Below, in pieces: positions 48,220 to 56,181 of a stretch of DNA of 64,000 nucleotides; the stretch's first letter is position 1, and every line of letters starts with the position of its first letter. The notes under the pieces were generated by a model. It saw nothing but the letters and a program-made list of their open reading frames with translations, made no database searches and was not told the origin of the DNA. The position numbers and the translations under genes were made by a program. Source of the stretch: Fimbriimonadaceae bacterium. GTDB lineage: Bacteria; Armatimonadota; Fimbriimonadia; Fimbriimonadales; Fimbriimonadaceae. The DNA is taken from the NCBI GenBank assembly GCA_022843485.1, contig JALHNM010000010.1, positions 32,269 to 96,268 of the forward strand. Reading direction: 5' to 3'.

Positions 48220-48751
48220 CGTGTCTCCTGTCGGTTGGGTCCACAGCGGGGTCGCGCAGGGGCACGCCGAGGCTCTCGGCGATGTTGATCAGCTGCTCGG
48301 GCTCGACGAGGGGTTGCTTCTGCATCTCCCAGTTCCAGGCCGCGTCCAGGAGCCGCTCCTTGCCCTCCTCCGTCAGCGGCTCGATCGGCGGGTGCTCGAG
48401 CCCAGGGGCGCGCACGAGCGGGCCCTGGCCGAAGCTGTCGGCCTCCTCGTCGGCGACGTTGCAGAGCTCGCACCAGAGCTGGTGCAGGGCCGTCTCGGCG
48501 ATCACGAACGCGCGGTTCACGGCGGCCCGGCGCGGCAGTCCCGTCTTGATCGTGTTCTCCTCCTCGCGCCGGTGCGCGGCCGCCTGCCGTGCCGCGTGCT
48601 GCCGGAAGTACTCCGCTTCCGCAGCACGCACGAGCGGCGGCAACGTGCGCCACGCGTCGAGGAAACGTTCGAGCGCATCTTCTTCACGCATTCGGAAGCG
48701 CAGCTCCGTGTCTTTGCGCTCTTTCACGCCCAACTCTTCGGAATCACTCAT
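48212..48751 (-). CDS. Helical hypothetical protein, first gene of its operon (179 aa)
   Basis: GAGGAGCAAAAC precedes the chosen ATG. Mostly helical with Trp/Arg-rich segments (LERFLDAWRTLPPLVRAAE) and a short CELCNV. Driven from the AT-rich regulatory island upstream. Function unknown. Confidence 0.66.
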   Translation of the reverse strand: MSDSEELGVKERKDTELRFRMREEDALERFLDAWRTLPPLVRAAEAEYFRQHAARQAAAHRREEENTIKTGLPRRAAVNRAFVIAETALHQLWCELCNVADEEADSFGQGPLVRAPGLEHPPIEPLTEEGKERLLDAAWNWEMQKQPLVEPEQLINIAESLGVPLRDPAVDPTDRRHDD

Positions 48752-48852
48752 GTTTTGCTCCTCGTTTGGACCCAGATCTGGGCCCGTTGCCGGTAACCCC
48801 CATTCTTGGCAAGGGGTCGCGGCAAACAAAATCCTCAATGTTACCAACAAGA

Positions 48853-48877
48853 TAACTGTTTTTGGCAATAACAGTTA
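48853..48877. promoter_or_regulatory. Perfect dyad in an AT-rich regulatory island
   Basis: TAACTGTT and AACAGTTA form a perfect 8-bp dyad with a 9-base spacer. It lies in a strikingly AT-rich stretch (about 48835-48880) between two minus-strand genes. Next to it CCTACTACGG occurs twice within 25 bases. This is a probable operator upstream of the 179-aa gene. Confidence 0.6.
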
Positions 48878-48931
48878 CCGACCTACTACGGGCCTACTAC
48901 GGAGTGCCTTTTCCACGTTCTTCTGTGGGTG

Positions 48932-49168
48932 TCAAGGCCGTTTTTTCTTCAGCGCGAGCACTCGTTGCGCTGCAGGAAGATGCTCCGCGATGAACTTGTC
49001 GATCGCTCGCTGCGCTTCTCGCACGTTCTCGAGCGCGGTCTCCCAGACGATCGGCAAGACCTCCATGCACATCGGGCAGACGTAGCCGAGCCCCGCGACC
49101 TTCTCCGCTTCGGCGACGTGCTCCTCGCACCCGACGCAGCGCACGACGGCCGCTCGCTTCTTGCTCAT
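48932..49168 (-). CDS. Small zinc-ribbon protein (78 aa)
   Basis: CVGCEEHV and YVCPMCME supply four zinc ligands in the first half; the C-terminal half is a helix with a basic KKKRP end. Short zinc-ribbon proteins of this size are common regulators or co-factors in phages. Target unknown. Confidence 0.7.
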   Translation of the reverse strand: MSKKRAAVVRCVGCEEHVAEAEKVAGLGYVCPMCMEVLPIVWETALENVREAQRAIDKFIAEHLPAAQRVLALKKKRP

Positions 49169-49650
49169 GGCGCGATGCCCTCGTCCCACTCGTACGTCTC
49201 GGGGCCGTCCTCGCCGGCCTTGCGCTCCGCCACCCACCGCTCGTAGGTCTCGGGGTCGTCGCACAGCGCCCGGACCATCTGGTCGATGACCCACGTCTTG
49301 TGGTGCGCCCCGTCGATGCCCCCGTACTGGTGCGCCACCTTGAGCGCCTTCTCGACGTGCCGCGACGCTGCGTCCTTCCGGTTCTGCACGTCTTCCTCGG
49401 CTTGCTCGAAAGCGAACCGGAGCGTGAGTGCCACGTCCGCGAGATCGTGCAGTTGCTTGTCCGTCACGACTTCGCCGAGCTTGAACATCACCTCCGCATC
49501 GTCCCCCTCACGCCCCGCGCACAGGAGCACGCTCGTGAACGGGAAGACACCTCCTTCGTCAGGGATCGGCGGCTCGCAGAGGAGCCACAACCCGCGCCGA
49601 CCGTCCGGCAGCGTGATCTGAACCATGTTCTCGCGCTTGCTGTTCATCAC
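49165..49650 (-). CDS. Conserved phage-type hypothetical protein (161 aa)
   Basis: Beta-rich N-terminus (ITLPDGRRGLWLL), a helical middle and QYGGIDGAHHKTWVIDQMVR near the C-terminus, a stretch seen in many uncharacterised phage proteins. Overlaps the zinc-ribbon gene. Function unknown; the His pair could bind metal. Confidence 0.72.
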   Translation of the reverse strand: MMNSKRENMVQITLPDGRRGLWLLCEPPIPDEGGVFPFTSVLLCAGREGDDAEVMFKLGEVVTDKQLHDLADVALTLRFAFEQAEEDVQNRKDAASRHVEKALKVAHQYGGIDGAHHKTWVIDQMVRALCDDPETYERWVAERKAGEDGPETYEWDEGIAP

Positions 49651-50064
49651 TCAGTCGTGCTCGCTGTCGGAGACCTCGAAGTGCACCGCGCCGTCCACGA
49701 GCGTCACGACGATCTCCTTGTGGTCGTCGAAGGCGGCGAGGAACACGTCCTCGAGCTTGTCGAGCTGGTTGTCGACCGCGAGCGCCGCGGGGGCGAGCCC
49801 CTTGCCCCTGTAGGTCGAGAGCTCGGCTCCTCCCACTCCGAAGAACTCCCTGTCGTACACCCCGAACTCGCAGGGGTCCCCGTCGTTGAAGTACGGGGTG
49901 TACTGGGACCACTCGATGCGCTCGATGCGCGGGTCCGCCTTGAACATCTTCGAGAAGGCGGCCGCGAGCACCTGCTTGCTCTTGCTCTCGAGCAGATCCT
50001 TGTACTGCTTCTGGGCTTCCTGAATCTCCTGCACGCCCTTGTCGAAATCGATTTCGTCGCTCAT
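49651..50064 (-). CDS. Conserved phage-type hypothetical protein (137 aa)
   Basis: Contains a helix (KQYKDLLESKSKQVLAAAF), then IEWSQYTPYFNDGDPCEFGV, a motif recurrent in uncharacterised phage proteins, and an acidic C-terminal strand region. Adjacent to the previous gene with no gap. Function unknown. Confidence 0.72.
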   Translation of the reverse strand: MSDEIDFDKGVQEIQEAQKQYKDLLESKSKQVLAAAFSKMFKADPRIERIEWSQYTPYFNDGDPCEFGVYDREFFGVGGAELSTYRGKGLAPAALAVDNQLDKLEDVFLAAFDDHKEIVVTLVDGAVHFEVSDSEHD

Positions 50065-50082
50065 GTGCCTCTCCGTTCTGGT

Positions 50083-50499
50083 TCAGTCGATGTCGAACCC
50101 CGACATCAGCTCTTTGATCGCCGCGAGCTTAGTCTCGACGGTGACCGTTCTTTTCTTGGTGGGCCCTCCCATCCACGCCTCGAGCGGCATGCCGGCGATG
50201 CACTTCTCGAGGGACGGGATGGTGCCGAGGTCGTCGATGACGTGCTGCTCTCCGACATCCCGGACCTGCACGATCTGCCCCGAGCTGTTCGTGATGTAGG
50301 GCAGCCGTTGCCCGTCCACGACCGTCCCGAACACCCGCTCGCAGAGCCAGATCCCGAACGAGTTGTGGAGGAAGATCCGGTGCCGCATGTCGGCGACGTG
50401 CGCCTTCGACTCGTCGAAGAAGTTGTGGATCTCGATGTAGTCCTGCGGCTTGCCGCCGAACTTGTGCGCGGAGATCTGCGCGTGCTTCCAGGGCTTCAC
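50083..50499 (-). CDS. DUF6915-like protein (138 aa)
   Basis: VKPWKHAQISAHKFGG, DYIEIHNFFDESKAHV and MRHRIFLHNSFGIWLCE match the DUF6915 pattern, rich in conserved His and Asp. GTG start in the preceding stop. Such proteins are found across phage genomes and their function is unknown; the His/Asp cluster suggests metal binding. Confidence 0.78.
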   Translation of the reverse strand: MKPWKHAQISAHKFGGKPQDYIEIHNFFDESKAHVADMRHRIFLHNSFGIWLCERVFGTVVDGQRLPYITNSSGQIVQVRDVGEQHVIDDLGTIPSLEKCIAGMPLEAWMGGPTKKRTVTVETKLAAIKELMSGFDID

Positions 50500-51263
50500 G
50501 TTGCCCTCTCCGCCTTGGCGAGGACGGCGTCGACGATGCGGTCGGCAGCCTCCTTCGGCGTCCAAGGCACGACGTTGTGCGCCCGGGTCGCCTCGAGCGC
50601 CGCCTCGTCGTAGGGCCTAGGCCGCAGGTGCTGCCCGCGCAGCTGCGCGAGCGTGTGCTCGTGCCGGAGGATGCTGTGGCGGTACTCCTCCTTCGCGCGA
50701 AGGAGCGCCGGACTCTGCTGCTCGGCAGGTCCGTTGTTGCACTGCACGAGCGCCCTCAGGCCTGCTCGAGTCTTGGCCAGCGCCTGCCGCTCGAGGTGCA
50801 CGCGCCACTGCCAGTCCCCGGGCACGCGCTGGGGCGGGGGCGGGCCCTTGCGCCCGAGCTTCTCGCGGAGCTCCATGCGCTTGACGAGCTTCAGCTCGGG
50901 CGTCAACGCCTTCCACCACTGCGGCGTGCCCGGTGCCCGGTGCCGGGAGTCCGTAGCGCTGAAAGACGTAGGGGCCCACCACAGAAGCCGGGCGAGTTCC
51001 ACGCGCCGCTTCTCCTTCGCGGCCTCGCGCCGGAGCCGGGCCGCCGCCTCCTCCACTAGCTCCACCTGCAGCGCCTGGTGGATCAACTCCCCCTCGCGCA
51101 GGGCCGCGTCTCGCGCAGCGTCCGAGAACGCTCGCTCGTCCTCCGCGTAGGTGCTCGTGCCGACGTGCAGCAGCTCGAGCATCGCGCTCGTGCGCGAGAG
51201 CCCGGCGGCGATCTTGTCGAGCGCCTTCAGCGTGGTCTCGAACGCGAGCTGGCCGAGCTTCAT
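50496..51263 (-). CDS. Helical basic hypothetical protein (255 aa)
   Basis: Start MKLGQLAFETTLKALDKI overlaps the preceding stop. Long charged helices with many Arg and Glu (RLRREAAKEKRRVELARLL), then RPYDEAALEATRAHNVV, and a helix at the end. May be a coiled-coil scaffold or nucleic-acid binder. Function unknown. Confidence 0.65.
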   Translation of the reverse strand: MKLGQLAFETTLKALDKIAAGLSRTSAMLELLHVGTSTYAEDERAFSDAARDAALREGELIHQALQVELVEEAAARLRREAAKEKRRVELARLLWWAPTSFSATDSRHRAPGTPQWWKALTPELKLVKRMELREKLGRKGPPPPQRVPGDWQWRVHLERQALAKTRAGLRALVQCNNGPAEQQSPALLRAKEEYRHSILRHEHTLAQLRGQHLRPRPYDEAALEATRAHNVVPWTPKEAADRIVDAVLAKAERAT

Positions 51264-51655
51264 CGGGCCGCAGCCTTGCTCTCGACCTCGGCGTCGGCGA
51301 AGTCCGCTTCCTCGACCTGCGCGTTCGCGGGCAGCGCCTCGAGCTGCGCCCCCAGGCTCGCGAGCGCCGTGAGCTGCCCGCCGAGGTTCTTCAGCGCGAA
51401 GCCCGTGAGGATCGCGCTCGAGAACGCCACCTGCGAGCGCGTGGCCGTGGCGATGTGCGCCGCACCCGGCAAAGGCGCGCCGCTCTCGCATGCCGTGTGC
51501 AGCAGCACCGCGAGCGTCACCTTGATGAGCTCGCGCCCGGCCGGGTCCTTGAGCGCGTCCTGGATGTACTTGTTCCCGGGCGCGAGCGCGCTCGCCATCT
51601 CGAGCAAGACCTCCCCCGCCTGGTTCGTCAGGCCCATGCCGACGCCCTGCGCCAT
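51260..51655 (-). CDS. Helical hypothetical protein (131 aa)
   Basis: Start placed at MAQGVGMGLTNQAG, inside the end of the 404-aa gene (28-base overlap in another frame). Helical with hydrophobic stretches (LIKVTLAVLLHTACE) that are too amphipathic for a clear membrane segment. Acidic C-terminus. Function unknown. Confidence 0.6.
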   Translation of the reverse strand: MAQGVGMGLTNQAGEVLLEMASALAPGNKYIQDALKDPAGRELIKVTLAVLLHTACESGAPLPGAAHIATATRSQVAFSSAILTGFALKNLGGQLTALASLGAQLEALPANAQVEEADFADAEVESKAAAR

Positions 51656-52842
51656 CGCTGCTCCTTCACGGTCTTCTTGGTTCGGGTCTTCGGTGCTGCG
51701 GTTTCGATTGCCATTGTCTTCTCCGGTGCTTGTGGTGGTCCTGCGTATACAAGTTGCGCCATCTTCGGCTCCTCTTGAGGCGCGCTCGCGGGCGCGAACG
51801 CGGCTATGCTCGGGTGCGTGGGGAGGTATCGACGGACGTCGAGGACCTTCCGATCGTCGCCCGCGTAGTAGAACCCGGGGCGCTCTGCTACGGCGATGAG
51901 TTGGCGGGTCTGCCCTTCGTGATCGTACTGGTATGGACGCCCCTCGTTCTCGCGGTACGGTTCTGCGCCGTGCTGGGCTAGGCAGGCCTGGCAGAGTGCG
52001 GACCGCCACGCTGGATGCGAGTAGTCCCCCCACTTCAGGCCGGTGGGGAAGAGATGATCGGCCTCGATCTTCGTCAGCCCTACGGCGCGCTGCACGGGTG
52101 CTGCGCGCGGCGGCAGGTAGGGCGTGACATCGATCTCTCCCTTGTAGTCGGCTGCTCCGTTCTGCACTCGGAAGTACCCTGCGACGTGGGCGCGCACGAG
52201 CAAGCTCTGGCTGGCGTACCGAATACCCTCCACAGTCGGCACCCAATCGTTCTCGGCGATACCCCATCCCCAGTTGGCGGCGCACGCGCGCTTCAGCGCT
52301 TCGGTCCACTCCGCCGGGGTGTAATCTTTCCACTGCAATGCAGGCACGGGGGTCTCCTTCGCTGCGTCTGTGAACGTCCCGAACCAGCCGGGCTGCCCCT
52401 GCACGGGTTTGACGGGTTGCAAGTAGTCCGCGGGGGAGAAGGCCTTGAAGTCCTTCGCCGCCTGCAGGAGGATGGCCTTCTCTGTGAAGCGCTTCAGCAG
52501 CGTTTCGAGCGTCTGATTGATCTTCCGATCGATCTCCTCCGAGGTCGGTGCCGGAGGCGGCGGCGGCAACGCCTCTTTCGCTTTGATGTTGTCGTGCATG
52601 CGCTGCAGCAACGCCCGCGCATTGACGATGTTCGGCTGCGCCAGCACTTCCAGCATCGCGACAGGGATGCCCTCCACACATCCCTTCGGGTCCGTAACGG
52701 CCGCCCGCGCCGCCGAGCCTGCAGGGGTGGCGTCCATGGTGGCGAACGCGGTGTGCAGCTTGGACGTCGACCCGAGGCGGTTCTGCAGATCCCACGGCAG
52801 CAGCGACCACAGCGCATCGACCTCGTGGTACTGGCGCGCCAT
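51628..52842 (-). CDS. Hypothetical protein with weak HNH-like segment (404 aa)
   Basis: The N-terminal half is helical with a Pro-rich linker. The second half contains KIEADHLFPTG and, after about 15 residues, LCQACLAQHG. This looks like a decayed or partial HNH/zinc-finger segment (D-H-x-x-P plus C-x-x-C), but other catalytic features are not evident. The C-terminus is basic. Function uncertain. Confidence 0.55.
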   Translation of the reverse strand: MARQYHEVDALWSLLPWDLQNRLGSTSKLHTAFATMDATPAGSAARAAVTDPKGCVEGIPVAMLEVLAQPNIVNARALLQRMHDNIKAKEALPPPPPAPTSEEIDRKINQTLETLLKRFTEKAILLQAAKDFKAFSPADYLQPVKPVQGQPGWFGTFTDAAKETPVPALQWKDYTPAEWTEALKRACAANWGWGIAENDWVPTVEGIRYASQSLLVRAHVAGYFRVQNGAADYKGEIDVTPYLPPRAAPVQRAVGLTKIEADHLFPTGLKWGDYSHPAWRSALCQACLAQHGAEPYRENEGRPYQYDHEGQTRQLIAVAERPGFYYAGDDRKVLDVRRYLPTHPSIAAFAPASAPQEEPKMAQLVYAGPPQAPEKTMAIETAAPKTRTKKTVKEQRWRRASAWA

Positions 52843-52845
52843 CGC

Positions 52846-53214
52846 TCACTTCCAGTCGTGCGTGGTCGCGAACCGCCGCGCGAGCTTCCAGGCGTGCTGC
52901 TCCGCCTCCCCTCGAGTCGTGAACGTCTCGGGGCAGTGCGTGAAGCCCGAGGCGCCCGGCGCCCGGTCCTTGTCGAAGCACGACGGGTAGGCCACCCCGT
53001 AGCGCCAGTCCATGCGCATCACCACGCTCGGGACCTTCGTCCGCGCGACGTGCGTCCTGAGAACCGGCGGCTCGTACTCGTCCGCCGGCAGCGGGCGCCT
53101 CGGCGCGAGCGGAAGCACGTCCTCCATGCGCCTGTCGAGGAGCGCCTTCGTGATCGAGCGGGCCCGCGCCTCGTTCATGTCCGGCGGCATGTGCACGATG
53201 TCGTAGACGGTCAC
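52846..53214 (-). CDS. Hypothetical protein (122 aa)
   Basis: GTG start in the stop of the RNA-ligase gene. N-terminal helical part, then RTHVARTKVPSVVMRMDW and HCPETFTTRGEAEQHAWKLA at the end. No membrane segment. Co-translated with the ligase. Function unknown. Confidence 0.62.
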   Translation of the reverse strand: MTVYDIVHMPPDMNEARARSITKALLDRRMEDVLPLAPRRPLPADEYEPPVLRTHVARTKVPSVVMRMDWRYGVAYPSCFDKDRAPGASGFTHCPETFTTRGEAEQHAWKLARRFATTHDWK

Positions 53215-54101
53215 GGCGTCACCTTCGTGACGAGCTCCTTGAAGAGCTTGCCTGCGCGCTTGCGGATCGCGGTGCGGGCTTCCTTGCTGTCGACGAACTC
53301 GCCCGCGCCCTCGCGCAAGACATCCTCGAGCATGGCCGCGATGACCTCGCCCGTCCGCTCGATGCACGTCGAGATCTCCTTCGCGTGCTCGGGCGAGCCG
53401 CCCAGGTGATTGAGCACGTGCTCGAGCCGCGTGTCCGTGACCCACTCGAGAGCGATCGCCTCGGCGGCCTGCAGCACCTCGAGCTGGTTGCCGACCACGC
53501 GCGGCTGCGCGGTCTCCCGCTCCTCGGCGCGCTTGTGCTTGGCGCAGACGCGCTCCCCGCTCGGCAGCCGCATCTCGACGAGCGGCCGCAAGACCACGCC
53601 CTCACGCGGGTGATCGCCCAGCACCTCGTTCCGCTTCGCCTGCGTCGAAGGCGCGTCCCGCTGCGCGTCGAGCGAAGCCAGATCCGTCGACACCCGCTCG
53701 TAGTGCACGAACTCGAGCCCGACCTCCTCGACGAGCTTCGCGGCCTGCGGCACCGACAGAAAGCCCCCGGGCACCCCGCTCACCTGCACGTCGAAGGCGA
53801 CGAACCGCAGCGTCGGCCCGTACCGCCAGGACTGCTTCTGCTCCTTGCCGCCGTACGCCTCGCCGTAGATCGTCACCGTCTCGAATCCGAGCTTGGTGAA
53901 CTTCTCGGCGAGCGTCGGCACATCGAAGAGCGCGGCGAAGGTCACCGGCGAAGCGCCGCCGCTCGACAGGCGCACCTGCCCGTCCACCCACACGACGTGC
54001 GCGCTCGTGCCGTGGATCTTCTCGAGCGCATAGCACTCCTTGAAGAGCAGGATGTGCTGCGCCTCGGGGCGGTAGAGGTTGACGATGTGTGCGTAGCCCA
54101 T
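53211..54101 (-). CDS. ATP-dependent RNA ligase, Rnl2-type (296 aa)
   Basis: Nucleotidyltransferase motifs in order: motif I EKIHGT with Lys28 as adenylated residue, YGEAYGG (79-85), IIIa FVAFDV (100-105), IV EGVVLRP (167-173) and V AKHK (187-190). The C-terminal 100 residues are helical, as in T4 Rnl2-like enzymes. It seals 5'-phosphate and 3'-OH RNA ends, usually to repair host-cleaved tRNA. No polynucleotide kinase is visible nearby. The gene is driven from the promoter in the 171-base gap upstream. Confidence 0.85.
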   Translation of the reverse strand: MGYAHIVNLYRPEAQHILLFKECYALEKIHGTSAHVVWVDGQVRLSSGGASPVTFAALFDVPTLAEKFTKLGFETVTIYGEAYGGKEQKQSWRYGPTLRFVAFDVQVSGVPGGFLSVPQAAKLVEEVGLEFVHYERVSTDLASLDAQRDAPSTQAKRNEVLGDHPREGVVLRPLVEMRLPSGERVCAKHKRAEERETAQPRVVGNQLEVLQAAEAIALEWVTDTRLEHVLNHLGGSPEHAKEISTCIERTGEVIAAMLEDVLREGAGEFVDSKEARTAIRKRAGKLFKELVTKVTP

Positions 54102-54173
54102 GGGAGAAAGAAACCCTTCGTTGTGGTGAGAGAGGCGCGAGTGGGCGTAGAGGGAGTCGAACCCCCCAAACAC

Positions 54174-54194
54174 GAGACCCAGCAGAGGAGAAGA
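54174..54194 (+). repeat. 21-bp copy of the capsid-gene leader
   Basis: Identical for 21 bases (starting GAGACCCAGC) to the leader directly before the candidate capsid gene at 13170-13190. GAGTGGGCGT also recurs a little further upstream in both places. Here it precedes a plus-strand ATG that opens only 14 codons, antisense to the leader of the RNA-ligase gene. Confidence 0.8.
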
Positions 54195-54247
54195 ACCGAT
54201 GCAGGGAGCCGTGACCGTTTTATCCGCCCGAGACGTGTCGTAGTAGC

Positions 54248-54276
54248 TGCGTAGTCTATCTGTAGTCGCGTGTCAA
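54248..54276 (-). promoter_or_regulatory. Promoter of the RNA-ligase operon
   Basis: On the minus strand TTGACA, 17 bases, TACGCA. It leaves a leader of about 140 bases before the ligase ATG, which contains the antisense copy of the capsid-type leader. GTAGTAG and GTAGTC motifs cluster around it. Confidence 0.6.
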
Positions 54277-54788
54277 GCGACCCGTCGAAGAACCAGTGCG
54301 CGCTGGCGCTGGTCGCGGCAGGTGCTCAAGAACCTCGTCGCGAACCGATGCCGAAAAACGCTGGGGTGCAGGAGCTGCGTCGTGTTCAGGATGTCGAGGA
54401 CGGTGACGAAAGGCAGCCGTTGCGGATCCACCTCGTGCAGCATCCTCTCGATCTCCACTCGGCGGTCCGGCAGCCGCGCGTCCACCCACAAGATGGCAGC
54501 GGTGGGGTCGGCAGGCTGCTCGCCGTACCACGCCTCCCAGGCACCGGCGCCGGCCTGTTCTACCTCCCGCATCACGGTGCGGATGTCGTCCTCGATCGCG
54601 TTCAGCACCGCGACGTTGAGCCGCGGGAGCGTCGTCTGCCGCAACGCGGTGCGCAGCTTGGTGCTCTTGGTCTCGGAGGTGTGCCCGTCGGCCGCCAGCT
54701 TCCCCGCGAGGCGCGCCGCCCAGATCTTCCGCTCGCCTGCGTTGCCCGCGATGGCCGCGGCCCGCTCTTGCCAGTGCGACGCGTTCAC
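54273..54788 (-). CDS. Hypothetical protein (171 aa)
   Basis: Helical N-terminal half with several Trp (IWAARLAGKLAAD, GAWEAWYGEQ), then AAILWVDARLP and a basic end RALVLRRV. Its stop overlaps the -35 box of the ligase promoter. Function unknown. Confidence 0.66.
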   Translation of the reverse strand: MNASHWQERAAAIAGNAGERKIWAARLAGKLAADGHTSETKSTKLRTALRQTTLPRLNVAVLNAIEDDIRTVMREVEQAGAGAWEAWYGEQPADPTAAILWVDARLPDRRVEIERMLHEVDPQRLPFVTVLDILNTTQLLHPSVFRHRFATRFLSTCRDQRQRALVLRRVA

Positions 54789-55036
54789 CGCTTCCTCCGC
54801 TGCACCGCCGCGTGCTTCCGGCGCTCGTGCCGGTTACTGGCGAGTCCCGGGAACCCCGGCGGAGGTGGGGGCTCTGGCTCCCGCAAAACGATGGGCGTCT
54901 CCGTGTCGCGGGAGAACACGACGACGTGGTGCCCTTCAGGCAGCTCGAGCCTTTGCAGCATGGCGAGCGGTGAGCCGAGAGAAATGTCGAGGACGAGGAC
55001 CCGCTCCTCGCCTGCGCCTGTCCGAGGCCAGGTCAC
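54785..55036 (-). CDS. Hypothetical protein (83 aa)
   Basis: GTG start in the stop of the membrane-protein gene. Strand-rich first half (RVLVLDISLGSPLAML), Pro-rich spacer, strongly basic end (NRHERRKHAAVQRRKR). Could bind nucleic acid. Function unknown. Confidence 0.62.
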   Translation of the reverse strand: MTWPRTGAGEERVLVLDISLGSPLAMLQRLELPEGHHVVVFSRDTETPIVLREPEPPPPPGFPGLASNRHERRKHAAVQRRKR

Positions 55037-55347
55037 GTCGGGATCCAGCGCACGATTGCCATGACGGCCCAGAGCGACAGGTTCGCGATCAGGGAGGTGA
55101 GGGACAGCACGAGCAGCCACTGCTCCTTCTCACGGACCGTCTGCTTCGCCCGCGCGTGCTCCTCTGCCAGCGACTGCGGCCTGCGGGTCAACGAGTAGAT
55201 GAACATGCCCAGGCCCATCGCCTGCCAGTACGTGATCTCGGGCACGCCGAGCGGCACGACGAACCACTCCCAGCCCTGCGTCATCACGTGCGGATACAGG
55301 AAAAACGCGATGAGTCCGATCAGAAATGCTGCTGCGTTGCTCCACAT
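55033..55347 (-). CDS. Small membrane protein, three segments (104 aa)
   Basis: Hydrophobic segments at residues about 4-22 (AAAFLIGLIAFFLYP), 38-54 and 78-100, with a charged helix between the last two. Typical of uncharacterised phage inner-membrane proteins. No lysis-cassette neighbours. Function unknown. Confidence 0.72.
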   Translation of the reverse strand: MWSNAAAFLIGLIAFFLYPHVMTQGWEWFVVPLGVPEITYWQAMGLGMFIYSLTRRPQSLAEEHARAKQTVREKEQWLLVLSLTSLIANLSLWAVMAIVRWIPT

Positions 55348-55368
55348 AACTCCCTCTCTCCTTCTGGC

Positions 55369-55899
55369 TCACCTGAACCGGAACTGCTTCTTGAGCGCGG
55401 GCACGACCGACCGCTGCGCCGCGCTGTCCTTGACGCCCCTCGAGCTGTTGCCCTCCGGGCTCTGGAACTGCACGATGACCTCGTCCTGACACAGCGCCCC
55501 GCCCGCGAGCTCCGCGAGGCGCGTCATGCTGGCCTGGAACTTCTGCAGCGTCTCCTCGCCGGGGACGCTCGGGTCGTGGAAGATGGTGTACGCCGCGCTC
55601 GCCTCAGGGTCGCCGTGGAACCAACCCTTCTGCGCGACGCGCGAGCCGCCCACGTTCGCCTTGGCCTGCTTGGCCGTGAGCCCCCGATCCATCAGGAGCA
55701 GCTGGCGGATGCCCTGCACGTGCGTGTCGAGCGCCGCCTGCGTGTACTTCTTGGGCTCCTTCGCGCAGAAGCCCTTGCTGTTGCGAGCCTCCTTGCCGCG
55801 GTTGCGCCCGAGGTAGAGCGTGGCCGCGACCGTGGGGCCCTCCCAGACAACGTCCCGCAAGCCTCGGGTCCGAACCTTCGATCTCTTGATGGTGGTCAT
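55369..55899 (-). CDS. Hypothetical basic protein (176 aa)
   Basis: Basic N-terminus (TIKRSKVRTRGLRD), then RNRGKEARNSKGFCAKEPKK and a helical middle, ending with strands and KKQFRFR. Lies four bases downstream of the XRE-type regulator. No domain recognised. Confidence 0.65.
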   Translation of the reverse strand: MTTIKRSKVRTRGLRDVVWEGPTVAATLYLGRNRGKEARNSKGFCAKEPKKYTQAALDTHVQGIRQLLLMDRGLTAKQAKANVGGSRVAQKGWFHGDPEASAAYTIFHDPSVPGEETLQKFQASMTRLAELAGGALCQDEVIVQFQSPEGNSSRGVKDSAAQRSVVPALKKQFRFR

Positions 55900-55902
55900 G
55901 GC

Positions 55903-56181
55903 CTATCCTACCACCAGCGCGTAGACCGGGGTCTCGAGCGCGCGGGCGAGCTTCACGATGTCGATCAGAGACACGTTGAACTGCCCGCTCTCGACCCGGG
56001 ACAGCCACGCCTGTGCATGCCCCGTGCTCTTGAGCGGCACCCGCTCGAGGAGCTCTCCCTGGGTCAAGGCCAGCTTCTGCCGAGCGGTGCGGACCTGGGT
56101 CCCGAACAAGACCAGTACCTCCCGGTCCTTCTTGCTCAGCACCTCGTCGTGCTTGCGGGGGTTCTTCTTGCGGGGGGTCAC
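55903..56181 (-). CDS. XRE/Cro-type helix-turn-helix regulator (92 aa)
   Basis: GTG start in the stop of the methyltransferase gene. After a basic leader comes the five-helix Cro/CI pattern: VRTARQKLALTQGELLERV, QAWLSRVESGQFN as recognition helix and SLIDIVKLARALE. It should bind an operator, perhaps the dyads of this region. Coupling to a DNA methyltransferase resembles controller proteins of modification systems, but no restriction enzyme is seen. Confidence 0.85.
   Translation of the reverse strand: MTPRKKNPRKHDEVLSKKDREVLVLFGTQVRTARQKLALTQGELLERVPLKSTGHAQAWLSRVESGQFNVSLIDIVKLARALETPVYALVVG

Noticed and set aside
51628..52842. HNH endonuclease
   Set aside because: Only DHxxP and one CxxC are visible; the second His/Asn of the motif and a clear beta-beta-alpha metal fold are not.
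54139..54226. tRNA-like element on the minus strand (88 bases; T-arm GGGGG TTCGACT CCCTC, acceptor GGGCGGA with TACGCCC)
   Set aside because: The T-arm is perfect and the acceptor pairs 6 of 7, but I can fold no acceptable D-arm or anticodon arm, and part of the region is the copied capsid-type leader. tRNAscan-SE would decide.
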